From Limnoglobus roseus (lineage in GTDB: Bacteria > Planctomycetota > Planctomycetia > Gemmatales > Gemmataceae): a stretch of 64,000 nt of DNA. Where the stretch lies: assembly GCF_008254045.1 (NCBI RefSeq), contig NZ_CP042425.1, forward strand, positions 2,542,001-2,606,000, given 5' to 3'. The position numbers and the translations under genes are program-made. Under the pieces are notes generated by a model. It made no database searches. It saw only the letters and a program-made list of their open reading frames with translations, and had not been told where the DNA came from. This document shows, piece after piece, positions 44,717-53,474 of this stretch. How positions within the stretch are numbered: the first letter of the stretch is position 1; the number at the start of each line of letters is the position of its first letter.

Positions 44717-46084
44717 ATGTCCGACTTTGCCCTGCCCGACCGTGTGCCGCCGCAGAGCAAGGAAGCCGAGATGAGCGTCCTCGGTAGCATCCTGCGCGAC
44801 AACAATGTGCTGAACGACGTTCAGCAGACCATCCGCACTGATAACTTCTACTTCGACGCGCACCAGAAAATCTTCCAGGCGATCGTCGACACCTACGGCG
44901 ACGGTAAGCCGGTCGACGCGGTCATCCTGTTCGAGGTTCTGAAGAACCGCAAGCAACTCGACGACATCGGCGGCCCGCAGTACATCGCGGAACTCTGGGA
45001 GTCCGCCCCGACGGCCGCGAACGCCGAGTATTACGCCAAGATCATCCGCGAGAAGGCGATCGTCCGGAGCCTCATCCATGCCAACACGGAGATGCTCCGC
45101 GACGCCTACGACGGCGTCATGCCGGCCGACGAGTTGCTCGGCATGGCCGAACGGAAGGTGCTGGAGATCGCGGAGAAGGGCACCGTCGGCGAACTGAAGA
45201 CACTCGAACACGCGATGGCGGAAGCGATCCAGCGGATCGACGCCCGGGCGACCGGCAACCTGTCGGAAGTCGGAGTGCCGACCGGGTACATCGACCTGGA
45301 CAACCTGACGGCCGGCCTGCACGAAAGCGAACTGGTGATCCTGGCCGCCCGGCCCGGCATCGGGAAGACGGCGTTCGCGCTGAACATGGTCCGCCACGCG
45401 ATCGTGGACGAGCGGATGCCGGTCTTCTTCGTCAGCCTCGAAATGGCTCGCATCGAACTGGCCGAGCGTCTGCTCGCGTGCCAGTCGCGGGTGGACAGCT
45501 TCAAACTGCGGAAGGGGACACTCAGTAGCATTGACTCACAGAAGTTGTTCGACGCGATGGACATGCTGAAGGGGCCGCCGAAAGACCCGGTGAAGCTGTT
45601 TATCGACGACACGCCGGCCCAGACCATGCTCCGCATCGCGGCCAACGCCCGCCGGCTGAAACAGCGGCACGGCCTGCGGTTGGTGGTGATCGACTACCTG
45701 CAACTGATCGAGCCGGAGAACCGCCGGGACCCGCGGCAGGAGCAGGTGTCGCAGATCAGCCGGCGGCTAAAGTTCTTGGCGAAGGAGCTGAACATCCCGG
45801 TGATCGCACTGGCCCAGGTCAACCGGGCGAGCGAAGACCGGCAGGACCACAAGCCGCGGTTGAGTGACCTGCGCGAGTCCGGCTCCATCGAGCAAGACGC
45901 CGACACGGTGATGATCCTCAACCGCCCCGGCAAGTTCGACGGCACCGCCGAGGACAACGTGCTGGAGGTCATCATCGCCAAGCAGCGGAACGGCCCGACC
46001 GGCGAGGTGATGCTGACGTACCTGAAGGAGTACATGCGGTACGAGAACTACGCCGCCGACGCCGGCCGCGGCGAGGCGATCTGA
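44717..46084 (+). CDS. dnaB: Replicative DNA helicase DnaB
   Basis: 455 residues. The N-terminal DnaG-interacting helical domain starts PPQSKEAEMSVLGSIL. The RecA-like domain has Walker A ARPGIGKT (residues 211-218), Walker B VVIDYLQLI and the H4-type segment LSDLRESGSIEQDADTV. The hexamer unwinds DNA at the replication fork using ATP. Neighbouring ssb fits a replication context. There is no sign of an intein, which interrupts many dnaB genes at the P-loop. Confidence 0.96.
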   Translation: MSDFALPDRVPPQSKEAEMSVLGSILRDNNVLNDVQQTIRTDNFYFDAHQKIFQAIVDTYGDGKPVDAVILFEVLKNRKQLDDIGGPQYIAELWESAPTAANAEYYAKIIREKAIVRSLIHANTEMLRDAYDGVMPADELLGMAERKVLEIAEKGTVGELKTLEHAMAEAIQRIDARATGNLSEVGVPTGYIDLDNLTAGLHESELVILAARPGIGKTAFALNMVRHAIVDERMPVFFVSLEMARIELAERLLACQSRVDSFKLRKGTLSSIDSQKLFDAMDMLKGPPKDPVKLFIDDTPAQTMLRIAANARRLKQRHGLRLVVIDYLQLIEPENRRDPRQEQVSQISRRLKFLAKELNIPVIALAQVNRASEDRQDHKPRLSDLRESGSIEQDADTVMILNRPGKFDGTAEDNVLEVIIAKQRNGPTGEVMLTYLKEYMRYENYAADAGRGEAI

Positions 46085-46126
46085 GGCGTTCGCTCGTAGA
46101 ATTATCAGCGGTGCAGGAGGTCTTGA

Positions 46127-46600
46127 GTGTTCCGCGTCGGTTCCGGTCACGATTCGCACCGCCTCGTCGAAGGGCGGCCGCTCATCCTCGGCGGCGTGCG
46201 GATCGAACACGCGAAGGGGTTGTACGGCCACTCGGACGCCGACGCGGTGCTGCACGCCGTCACGGACGCCCTGTTGGGGGCGGCCGGCCTCGGCGACATC
46301 GGCGACGCCTACCCCGACACCGACCCGCGGTGGAAAGACGCCGACTCGAAGATTTTCCTCGCCGGGGCGATCGAACGACTGAACCAGGCAGGCTGGCGGC
46401 CGGTCAATTTCGACATCACGATCTTCGCCCAGGAGCCGAAACTCGGCCCGGTGAAGGCGAAGATTCGCGACAGTGTGGCCGCCCTCGTCGGCCTGCCGCC
46501 GGACGCGGTGAACGTGAAGGCGAAGACCGGCGAGAAGGTCGGGCACATCGGCCGCGGTGAGGCGATCGCCGTTCACGCCGTCGTGCTGATCGAGAAGTGA
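46127..46600 (+). CDS. ispF: 2-C-methyl-D-erythritol 2,4-cyclodiphosphate synthase
   Basis: 157 residues from GTG 46127. Metal ligands are Asp9 and His11 (GHDSHRL) and His43 (DAVLHAVTDALLGAAGLGDIG). The GHSDADA loop and C-terminal KAKTGEKVGHIGRGE match the family. It makes MEcPP in the non-mevalonate isoprenoid pathway, whose products ultimately supply squalene for hopanoids. It is one base ahead of the HD-protein gene, so the two are co-transcribed. Confidence 0.96.
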   Translation: MFRVGSGHDSHRLVEGRPLILGGVRIEHAKGLYGHSDADAVLHAVTDALLGAAGLGDIGDAYPDTDPRWKDADSKIFLAGAIERLNQAGWRPVNFDITIFAQEPKLGPVKAKIRDSVAALVGLPPDAVNVKAKTGEKVGHIGRGEAIAVHAVVLIEK

Positions 46601-46601
46601 C

Positions 46602-47123
46602 ATGGACACGGCCGCCATCATCCGCGAGATTCTCGAAGGGTACGCCCTCCACCCGCGCGGCTTTCATGGCGTCGTCCACTGGGCACGGGTGATGGAGAAC
46701 GGCCTGAAGTTGGCCGCCGCGAACGGGGCCGACCCGACGGTCGTGACGCTGTTCGCCCTGTTCCACGACTCCCGGCGCGAAAGTGACGGGCCAGATTGGG
46801 GCCACGGCCTCCGCGGGGCACGGCTGGCGAAGCAACTCCGCGGCACGGTGTTCGACCTGAACGACGCCGACTTCGAACTGCTGTACCGGGCGTGCGAACA
46901 CCACACGGAAGGCCGGTCCGACGAGAGCGTGACCGTCTGCACCTGTTGGGACGCCGACCGCCTCGACCTCGGCCGCGTCGGCATCACGCCGGACCCGAAG
47001 TACCTGTGCACGAAGGAAGCTCGCCGGCCGGAGATGATCGCCTGGGCCGACAAGCGGGCGAAGACCGATTTCGGACCGACCATCGTGCAAGCGCGGTGGG
47101 GAATCCCGCTCGAAGTTGAGTAA
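46602..47123 (+). CDS. HD-domain-like phosphohydrolase, unknown substrate
   Basis: 173 residues. A metal-binding pattern is seen: His26 (VVHWARV), His55-Asp56 (FALFHDSRRESDGPDWGHG), then CEHHTEG and CWDADRLDLGRVGI. This is the arrangement of HD-superfamily phosphohydrolases, with the second His and the late Asp as metal ligands. The substrate cannot be told. It starts right after the ispF stop and 44 bases before cysS. No signal peptide. Confidence 0.75.
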   Translation: MDTAAIIREILEGYALHPRGFHGVVHWARVMENGLKLAAANGADPTVVTLFALFHDSRRESDGPDWGHGLRGARLAKQLRGTVFDLNDADFELLYRACEHHTEGRSDESVTVCTCWDADRLDLGRVGITPDPKYLCTKEARRPEMIAWADKRAKTDFGPTIVQARWGIPLEVE

Positions 47124-47167
47124 AACAGACGCCAACAGGATCGAACCTACAGCCCCGAGAGACCAGG

Positions 47168-48721
47168 ATGGCACTGCAAGTTTACTCCACGCTGACGCGC
47201 AAGAAGGAACCGTTCCACAAGAAACCCGGCGACGCGGTGACGATGTACGTCTGCGGGCCGACGGTCTACAAGCCCAGCCACATCGGGCACATGGTCGGGC
47301 CGGTCATCTTCGACACGGTGAAGCGGTACCTCACGTACCTCGGCTACAAGGTGACGTGGGTGGTCAACATCACCGACGTGGACGACAAACTCATCGTCCG
47401 GGCCGGCGAGTTGAAGACGACCGTGCCGGAACTCGCCACGAAGATGACCGACGACTACTTCGATTGCCTCAAGAAGCTCAACGTCACCGGCATCGACCAG
47501 TTCCCGAAGGCGACCGAGCACATCGACGGCATGATCGCGATGATGGCGAAGCTCATCGAGAAGGGCTGCGCGTACCCGGCCGACGGCGACGTGTACTTCG
47601 ACGTGTCGAAGGACCAGGACTACGGCAAGCTCTGCGGGTTTGACCCGGAGCAACTCGAAGGGGCCGGCCGCGAAGTGAGCGGCAAGAAGAAGAACCCCGG
47701 CGACTTCGCGCTCTGGAAGGGGGCGAAGCCGGGCGAGCCGAAGGAAGTGACGTGGGAATCGCCGTGGGGGCCGGGTCGCCCGGGGTGGCACATCGAGTGC
47801 AGCGTCATGAGCCAGAAACTGCTCGGCGACACGCTCGATATTCACGGCGGCGGCCTCGACCTGCGCTTCCCCCACCACGAGAACGAACTCGCCCAAAGCG
47901 AGAGCGCCAGCGACAAGACGTTCGCGAAGGTGTGGATGCACAACGGCCTGTTGAAGCTCCGCACGCCGGATGGCAAAGAGGACAAAATGTCCGGCTCGCT
48001 CGGCAACGTGCTGAACGTCGCCGACGCCTTCGACCGCGGCGTGAGCGGCGAACTCTTGCGGTTCTTCCTCATCAGCACGCACTACCGCTCGCCCATTGAC
48101 CTGGGCACGTGGGACCCGAAGACCGAGCCGTTGCCGTCGGCCATCGAGAACGCGCGGAAGGCGTTCGACACGTTCATCCGGTTCACCGAACGCTTCCAGC
48201 GGATCACCGGGCAGAGCTTTTACGACTCGCTGAAGGTCGACCCGCGGCGGACACTGTCGGTGGACATGAGCGGCTACCTGTCGCGGTTCGGCGAGCACAT
48301 GAACGACGACTTCAACACCGGCGGGGCGGTCGGCGTGATGTTCGAGTTGGTTACCACCCTCAACCGCACGGCCGACCTGAACCGTCTGGAAGACTCGGCC
48401 CCGAAGCGGGACGATCGGTCCCTGGCGACGTTCGGCGAAGGGGCGATGTTGCTGAAGGAGATGGGCCAAATCCTCGGCCTGTTCCAGCAGAAGCCGGAGG
48501 CCGCGAAACTCGGCGGCGACGACAACCTCGTCGCGGGGCTGATGAGCCTGCTCATCGACCTGCGGAACAACCTCCGCACGACCGCGAAGGGGATCGCCGA
48601 CAAGGCCGACCCGACGAAGAAGGCGTTGTTCGACCAGACCGACTTGATCCGCAAACGACTCGCGGAGTTGAACGTCACGCTCGAAGACCGCCCCGCCGGC
48701 ACGACCTGGCGGGTAGGATGA
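47168..48721 (+). CDS. cysS: Cysteinyl-tRNA synthetase
   Basis: 517 residues. Class I signatures are HIGH at residues 38-41 (SHIGHM) and a KMSKS-loop variant KMSGS (273-277; SLGN follows). Zinc ligands are in YVCGPTVY, the WHIECSVMS segment and HHENELAQSE. The DALR-like helical domain and anticodon-binding tail follow. The enzyme charges tRNA-Cys. The second lysine of the KMSKS loop is Gly here. A small internal stretch around residues 400-440 (ALGDDNLVAG-like region) is typical of the C-terminal domain. Confidence 0.95.
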   Translation: MALQVYSTLTRKKEPFHKKPGDAVTMYVCGPTVYKPSHIGHMVGPVIFDTVKRYLTYLGYKVTWVVNITDVDDKLIVRAGELKTTVPELATKMTDDYFDCLKKLNVTGIDQFPKATEHIDGMIAMMAKLIEKGCAYPADGDVYFDVSKDQDYGKLCGFDPEQLEGAGREVSGKKKNPGDFALWKGAKPGEPKEVTWESPWGPGRPGWHIECSVMSQKLLGDTLDIHGGGLDLRFPHHENELAQSESASDKTFAKVWMHNGLLKLRTPDGKEDKMSGSLGNVLNVADAFDRGVSGELLRFFLISTHYRSPIDLGTWDPKTEPLPSAIENARKAFDTFIRFTERFQRITGQSFYDSLKVDPRRTLSVDMSGYLSRFGEHMNDDFNTGGAVGVMFELVTTLNRTADLNRLEDSAPKRDDRSLATFGEGAMLLKEMGQILGLFQQKPEAAKLGGDDNLVAGLMSLLIDLRNNLRTTAKGIADKADPTKKALFDQTDLIRKRLAELNVTLEDRPAGTTWRVG

Positions 48722-48730
48722 AAACTGAAG

Positions 48731-48761
48731 GCCCGGGACCGCCGTCCCGGGGTCTTCGCCC
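48731..48761. repeat. Hairpin between cysS and ruvC related to the 39689 palindrome
   Basis: CCCGGGAC (48732-48739), loop CGCC, GTCCCGGG (48744-48751), then GGTCTTCGCCC. The core and right flank resemble the palindrome at 39689-39732 (GGGACGGCCGTCCC, GGGCTTTCGCCC). It may act as a terminator after cysS and as a member of a repeat family. Confidence 0.6.
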
Positions 48762-48793
48762 AATTCCCACATTCCCAAATAGGAGGCCGACGC

Positions 48794-49372
48794 ATGGCAG
48801 CGGACGCCCCTCGCATCCTCGGCATCGACCCCGGCTTGCAAGTCACCGGGTACGCCGTTCTCGAAGTCACCGACGCCGGCCCGAAGCTGTGCGAGGCGGG
48901 TGTCATTCGCACCACGGACGAGCGCGACACTGCTGACATGGCGAAACGCCTCACGACGATTTACGATTCCATCACCGAAGTTTTCGACCAGTGGCGGCCC
49001 GGCGTGTTGGCGGTGGAACAACTGTTCTCCCACTACGACCACCCGCGGACGGCAATCCTCATGGGCCACGCCCGCGGGGTGTACTTTCTCGCGGCCGGGC
49101 AGCGCGGCATCCCCGTGCTGAGTTACGCCCCGACGCGGGTGAAGAAGACCGTTACTGGTAGCGGCCGGGCGGGCAAGGAGCAGATGCAGTACGCAATCAT
49201 GCGGGAGTTCGGCCTGGCGAAACCACCGGAACCACACGACGTGGCCGACGCGATGGCGATTGCCCTGTGCCACTACTTCATTGGCAACCCCGCCCGCCGC
49301 GGTGGACCGCCCTCGGCCTTGCACACCGGCGTAAACCTGAAAGCGTTGCTCGGCAACGACGAAGCCGCTTAG
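48794..49372 (+). CDS. ruvC: Holliday junction endonuclease RuvC
   Basis: 192 residues. The acidic active site is assembled from Asp12 (LGIDPGLQVTGYAV), Glu75 (LAVEQLF) and the C-terminal HDVADAMAIA motif (Asp149/Asp152). The enzyme cuts Holliday junctions symmetrically during recombination repair. AGGAGG lies upstream of ATG 48794. It is 14 bases upstream of ruvA, so the two share a transcript. Confidence 0.95.
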   Translation: MAADAPRILGIDPGLQVTGYAVLEVTDAGPKLCEAGVIRTTDERDTADMAKRLTTIYDSITEVFDQWRPGVLAVEQLFSHYDHPRTAILMGHARGVYFLAAGQRGIPVLSYAPTRVKKTVTGSGRAGKEQMQYAIMREFGLAKPPEPHDVADAMAIALCHYFIGNPARRGGPPSALHTGVNLKALLGNDEAA

Positions 49373-49386
49373 CGGAAGATTCGCTC

Positions 49387-50022
49387 ATGATGACGAAGAT
49401 GACGGGCACCTTGGTCCGCGTACTCGACGACGAGGTGCGCGTCAGTGTCGGGCCGTTCGAGTATCAGCTGCTCGTGCCCGAAAGCGTGCGGCGATTGCTG
49501 CAAATGAAGGTCGGCCAGGAGATCGTCTTCCACACCAGTGAGTACCTGGAAGGCAACCAATCGGGCAGCCGATTCGTGCCGCGGAAGATCGGCTTCCTGA
49601 CGGAGATGGAACTGGAGTTCTTCGACCTGTTCTGCACCGTGGATAAGATCGGCGTGAAAAAGGCGTTGAAGGCGCTCTCGCGGTCGCCGAAGGAGATTGC
49701 GAACGCCATCAGTCGCGAGGACGCGAAGTGGCTAACCACGCTTCCCGGCATCGGCGCGACCACCGCCGAACAGATCGTCAGCACGCTGAAGCGCAAGGTG
49801 ACGAAGTACGCCCTCGCCAGCGATTTCGGCCAACCCGGCTCCGAAGGCGAGGCCGTGCCGGTCCCGAGTGGGGCCGCCCAACTGATCGAAGACATTTACC
49901 AAGCCCTGATGAGCGTCGGCTTGAATCCGCTCGAAGCCCGCTCGAAACTCGACAGCCTGCTGAAGTCCGGCCAGAAGTTCGACACCATCGAGGCTGGATT
50001 GACGCTGATTTACTCGAAGTGA
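49387..50022 (+). CDS. ruvA: Holliday junction branch-migration protein RuvA
   Basis: 211 residues from ATG 49387 (GGAAG about 9 bases upstream). The OB domain (MTGTLVRVLDDEVRVSVG), paired helix-hairpin-helix motifs (FCTVDKIGVKKALKAL and LTTLPGIGATTAEQIV) and C-terminal RuvB-binding domain (DIYQALMSVGLNPLEARSKL) are all present. It holds the four-way junction and loads RuvB. The partner ruvB is not adjacent: three small genes lie between. Confidence 0.95.
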   Translation: MMTKMTGTLVRVLDDEVRVSVGPFEYQLLVPESVRRLLQMKVGQEIVFHTSEYLEGNQSGSRFVPRKIGFLTEMELEFFDLFCTVDKIGVKKALKALSRSPKEIANAISREDAKWLTTLPGIGATTAEQIVSTLKRKVTKYALASDFGQPGSEGEAVPVPSGAAQLIEDIYQALMSVGLNPLEARSKLDSLLKSGQKFDTIEAGLTLIYSK

Positions 50023-50047
50023 TTTCCGTTCCGACAAGGAGGTCGAC

Positions 50048-50476
50048 ATGGCCCGCGTTCTGTTCGCACTGCTGACCGTCGTTCTGGTGAGTGGTTTCGC
50101 CCGCGCCGACGACAAGACCGAGATGAAAGCCCTTGCCGGCAAGTGGACGGTCGCCGACGCCGAGGTCGATGGCAAGAAGGTGTCGGAGACGTTCAAAAAC
50201 CTGGAGCTGGTCCTTGAAGGCGGTAACTACACGGTAAAGGTCGGCGGTATGGAGGACAAGGGCACGGTGACGGTGAACACGGCGAAGGCGCCGAAGGCGA
50301 TGGACGTGAGCGGCACGGAAGGCCCGAACCGCGGCCAAACGTACCCGTGCATCTATGAACTCAAAGACGACACGCTAACCATCTGCTACGGCCTCGATTT
50401 CAAGACCCGTCCGACGGAACTGAAGACGGCCGACAAGTCGAACACCATGCTGATCGTGTACAAGAGGAAGAAGTGA
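50048..50476 (+). CDS. TIGR03067-type exported protein
   Basis: 142 residues with a signal peptide (MARVLFALLTVVLVSGFARA). The mature part has LAGKWTVADAEVDGKKV and YELKDDTLTICY, the start and end of the lipocalin-like TIGR03067 domain that is expanded in planctomycetes; its ligand and function are unknown. AAGGAGG precedes ATG 50048 closely. It sits between ruvA and a toxin-antitoxin pair and is probably not part of the Ruv function. Confidence 0.85.
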   Translation: MARVLFALLTVVLVSGFARADDKTEMKALAGKWTVADAEVDGKKVSETFKNLELVLEGGNYTVKVGGMEDKGTVTVNTAKAPKAMDVSGTEGPNRGQTYPCIYELKDDTLTICYGLDFKTRPTELKTADKSNTMLIVYKRKK

Positions 50477-50485
50477 GGACCGACC

Positions 50486-50680
50486 ATGACCGTAACGATT
50501 GACCTGTCCGCCGAGCGATTCGCGGAACTGACGACGATTGCCGAAGCCGCTGGCGTCCCGGTAGAAGAGTGGCTTCACCGGGAGGTCGAAGGCTTGATTG
50601 ATCGAAACCGGTCGTTCCGCTCCGCGGCCGATTACGTGCTGGAGAAGAACGCCGAACTCTACCGACGGTTGGCGAAATGA
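50486..50680 (+). CDS. Antitoxin of a Doc-family toxin-antitoxin pair
   Basis: 64 residues, acidic N-terminal part (SAERFAELTTIAEAAGVPVE) and C-terminal FRSAADYVLEKNAELYRRLA. This tail is typical of antitoxins paired with death-on-curing toxins, where it blocks the toxin. Its TGA overlaps the toxin ATG (4-base overlap), the usual coupled layout with antitoxin first. The N-terminal part could bind DNA for autoregulation, but no clear DNA-binding motif is visible. Confidence 0.78.
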   Translation: MTVTIDLSAERFAELTTIAEAAGVPVEEWLHREVEGLIDRNRSFRSAADYVLEKNAELYRRLAK

Positions 50681-51084
50681 TCTACCTCACGCGCGATGAA
50701 GTCATCCAACTTCAAGCCGCTGTCGTCGCGCGATCGGGAGGCGGGACGGGAATCCTCGACTTGGGGAAAATTGACTCGGCCGTCGCACCGCCGCGAATGA
50801 CCTTCGGCGGCCAAGACCTCTATCCAACCCTCGCCGAGAAGTCCGCAGCCCTCGGCTTCTCGTTGGCTTGCAACCACGGTTTCGTGGACGGCAACAAGCG
50901 GATCGGCCATGCGGCAATGGAAACCTTTCTCGTGTTGAACGGTCACGAGATCGACGCCCCCGTGGATGAACAAGAGCGAGTGTTCCTCACACTCGCGGCA
51001 GCTCAAATGACCCGCGAAGAGTTTACCACCTGGGTTCAACAGCACGTTCGCCCACTAGGGTCGAGAGGATCGCATGGCTCGTGA
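50677..51084 (+). CDS. Death-on-curing (Doc/Fic) family toxin
   Basis: 135 residues. The Fic-fold signature is HGFVDGNKRIG (residues 67-77), with the catalytic His67 and the NKR anion-binding loop. Doc proteins phosphorylate EF-Tu to stop translation, whereas canonical Fic proteins transfer AMP; Doc-type is more likely because of the DGNKR form and the paired small antitoxin. The reading frame overlaps ruvB by 11 bases, so toxin and ruvB are translated from one message. Confidence 0.85.
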   Translation: MIYLTRDEVIQLQAAVVARSGGGTGILDLGKIDSAVAPPRMTFGGQDLYPTLAEKSAALGFSLACNHGFVDGNKRIGHAAMETFLVLNGHEIDAPVDEQERVFLTLAAAQMTREEFTTWVQQHVRPLGSRGSHGS

Positions 51085-52132
51085 ACGAGTAATCACCCCC
51101 GGCGGGGGCAGTCCTGAAGGCGGTGGGAGCAACGAAAGCGATCGGCAACGCGACGCCGCATTGCGGCCGAAGTTGCTGCGCGAAGTCATCGGCCAGAAGA
51201 AGGTCGCGAATCGGTTACAGATCGCCGTCAACGCCGCGAAGAAACTGAAGGAGCCGCTTGGCCACATCCTCTTCGACGGTCCGCCCGGCCTCGGCAAGAC
51301 GACGTTCGCCACGGTGCTGCCGAACGAACTCGGCTCGTCCATTCAGATGACCAGCGGCCCGGCTCTGTCAAAGCCGGCCGACATGCTGCCGTTCCTGACG
51401 AACCTGGAGTACGGCAGCATCCTGTTCATCGACGAAATTCACCGGATGCCCCGGGTGGTCGAAGAGTTCATCTACCCGGCGATGGAAGACTTCCGCATCG
51501 ACATCGTCCTCGGCGAAGGCGTGAACGCCCGCACCATCAACATGAAGCTGAAGCCGTTCACGCTGATCGGCGCGACGACCCGCAGCGGCATGTTGTCCGG
51601 CCCGATGCGCGACCGCTTCAAGATGCAGGAACACCTCGACTACTACACCATCGACGAACTCGCGCAGATCGTCAGTATCAACGCGAAAAAGCTCGCCCTG
51701 CCGATGGCCCCGGAAGCGGCGGTCGAGCTGGCCCAGCGTAGCCGCGGCACGCCGCGGGTGGCGAACAGCCGCCTCTACTGGGTGCGGAGCTACCACGCCG
51801 GCCACCCGGCCATTGCCGATGGCCCGGTGACGCTGGACATCTCGCGGCAAGCACTCGACATGCAAGAGGTTGACCGCGACGGCCTCGACAAGCAAGACCG
51901 CCGTTACCTCGAAACGCTCATCGACGTGTTCGGCGGCGGCCCGACCGGCGTGGAAGCGATTGCCGCGACGATGAACATAGCCAGCGACACACTCACGGAT
52001 GAAATCGAGCCCTACCTGTTACGCGAGCAGTTCATCGTCCGCTCGCCGCGCGGCCGCATCGCCACGCCGCGGGCGTTTGAGCTGCTGGGGAAGTCGCAGC
52101 CGAAGCCGAACGGCGGATCGTTGTTTGATTGA
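51074..52132 (+). CDS. ruvB: Holliday junction branch-migration ATPase RuvB
   Basis: 352 residues from ATG 51074 (GAGAGGA upstream). Walker A GPPGLGKT (residues 69-76), Walker B LFIDEIHR, sensor 1 TLIGATTRSG and the RGTPR arginine-finger region are intact; the winged-helix domain closes the protein. A short Gly/Ser-rich head (residues 1-25) precedes the AAA+ core. With RuvA it drives branch migration. Separation from ruvA by three genes is unusual for the ruvCAB order, but all genes run the same way. Confidence 0.95.
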   Translation: MARERVITPGGGSPEGGGSNESDRQRDAALRPKLLREVIGQKKVANRLQIAVNAAKKLKEPLGHILFDGPPGLGKTTFATVLPNELGSSIQMTSGPALSKPADMLPFLTNLEYGSILFIDEIHRMPRVVEEFIYPAMEDFRIDIVLGEGVNARTINMKLKPFTLIGATTRSGMLSGPMRDRFKMQEHLDYYTIDELAQIVSINAKKLALPMAPEAAVELAQRSRGTPRVANSRLYWVRSYHAGHPAIADGPVTLDISRQALDMQEVDRDGLDKQDRRYLETLIDVFGGGPTGVEAIAATMNIASDTLTDEIEPYLLREQFIVRSPRGRIATPRAFELLGKSQPKPNGGSLFD

Positions 52133-52251
52133 ATCGCACTTTTCGCTACCCACGGTGGCCGTTGTGCCTTACAATCGTGACATCTGCGACGGCTCGCCGC
52201 TTTCTCCGATCTCCGCTGATGTGAGTTCTTCCGTTTCGGAACCTGTTTGAC

Positions 52252-53406
52252 ATGCAACCGGCCCCCGTGTTCCAAGGCGTCCTCGAGCGCCACCCGCGCG
52301 GCTACGGCTTCCTCCGTAGCCCGGCCCGCAACTATCGTAACGCGGCCGACGACCCGTACGTGCCCGGTGCCTTCATCGACAAGTTCAACCTTGCCGAAGG
52401 CATCCACATTTCCGGCGTCCTCGAACCGCCGCGCCGCGGGCAGGGTCCGCGGCTCGCGACCATCGAGCAAATCGAAGGCGGCGACCCGAAGGCGTTCCGC
52501 CGCCGCGTGTGGGACGAACTGACGGCCACCGACCCCGGCGTGGCGATCCGCCTGGAGACGACGCCGGACGTGCTGACCACCCGCGTCATGGACATGTTCA
52601 CGCCGATCGGGAAGGGGCAGCGCGGCCTGCTCGTCGCGCCGCCGCGGTCCGGCAAGACGGTGCTGCTGTCCCACATCGCTTCGGCCGTGGCGAAGAACCA
52701 CCCGGAGATGTACCTCATCATCCTGCTGGTCGACGAACGTCCGGAGGAAGTCACCGAGATTCGGCGGTTGGTCAAGAGCTTCGTCCCGGCCGACGGCGTC
52801 GGTGCGGAACGCTACCAACTCGTCGCGTCGTCGTCCGACATGGACACCGCCAGCCACGTCCGCCTCGCGGAACTGTGCGTCGAGCGGGCGAAGCGACTGA
52901 CCGAACAGGGCAAGGACGTGCTGGTGCTGCTCGACAGCCTGACGCGGTTGGCCCGTGCGTACAACAAGCACTCCGGCAACAGCGGTCGCACCATGAGCGG
53001 CGGCGTGGACAGCCGGGCGCTGGAAATCCCCAAACGTCTCTTCGGCTCGGCCCGCGCCTTCGAGGAGGGCGGCACGCTGACCATCCTCGGCACCGCGCTG
53101 ATCGAAACCGGCAGCCGGATGGACGACGTGATCTTTCAGGAGTTCAAGGGCACCGGCAACATGGAACTGGTGCTCGACCGCCGCATCGCCGAGAAGCGCA
53201 TCTACCCGGCCATCGACCTCGGGGCGTCCGGCACGCGGAAGGAAGAACGCCTGATCCCGCCCGAGAAGTTGGAGCGGATCAACCTGCTCCGCCGCAGCCT
53301 GATGCAGATGAAGCCGGTGGACGCGATGGACTCGCTCATCAAGCAACTCCGGAAGACCGAGAGCAATGAAGAGTTCCTGCAGATGGTCGGCAAGTTCGTG
53401 AAGTGA
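52252..53406 (+). CDS. rho: Transcription termination factor Rho
   Basis: 384 residues. The N-terminal RNA-binding cold-shock-like fold is seen in GVLERHPRGYGFLRSP and AFIDKFNLAEGIHISG. The ATPase core has P-loop APPRSGKT (129-136), a Walker B region VLVLLDSLTRLARAYN and the Q- and R-loop regions SGGVDSRALEIPKR. At 384 residues it lacks the N-terminal three-helix domain present in the 419-residue E. coli protein. It unwinds RNA to end transcription, which may matter given the many weak hairpins here. Confidence 0.96.
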   Translation: MQPAPVFQGVLERHPRGYGFLRSPARNYRNAADDPYVPGAFIDKFNLAEGIHISGVLEPPRRGQGPRLATIEQIEGGDPKAFRRRVWDELTATDPGVAIRLETTPDVLTTRVMDMFTPIGKGQRGLLVAPPRSGKTVLLSHIASAVAKNHPEMYLIILLVDERPEEVTEIRRLVKSFVPADGVGAERYQLVASSSDMDTASHVRLAELCVERAKRLTEQGKDVLVLLDSLTRLARAYNKHSGNSGRTMSGGVDSRALEIPKRLFGSARAFEEGGTLTILGTALIETGSRMDDVIFQEFKGTGNMELVLDRRIAEKRIYPAIDLGASGTRKEERLIPPEKLERINLLRRSLMQMKPVDAMDSLIKQLRKTESNEEFLQMVGKFVK

Positions 53407-53474
53407 CCCGCCGTTAAATCTCCCACCGTCGGCGAGCGAATAGACTGCTGCCACCCTCCCCGGAGCGTCTTCGC

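Noticed and set aside
44717-46084. Intein in dnaB
   Set aside because: The Walker A region is continuous and the protein has normal length (455 residues).
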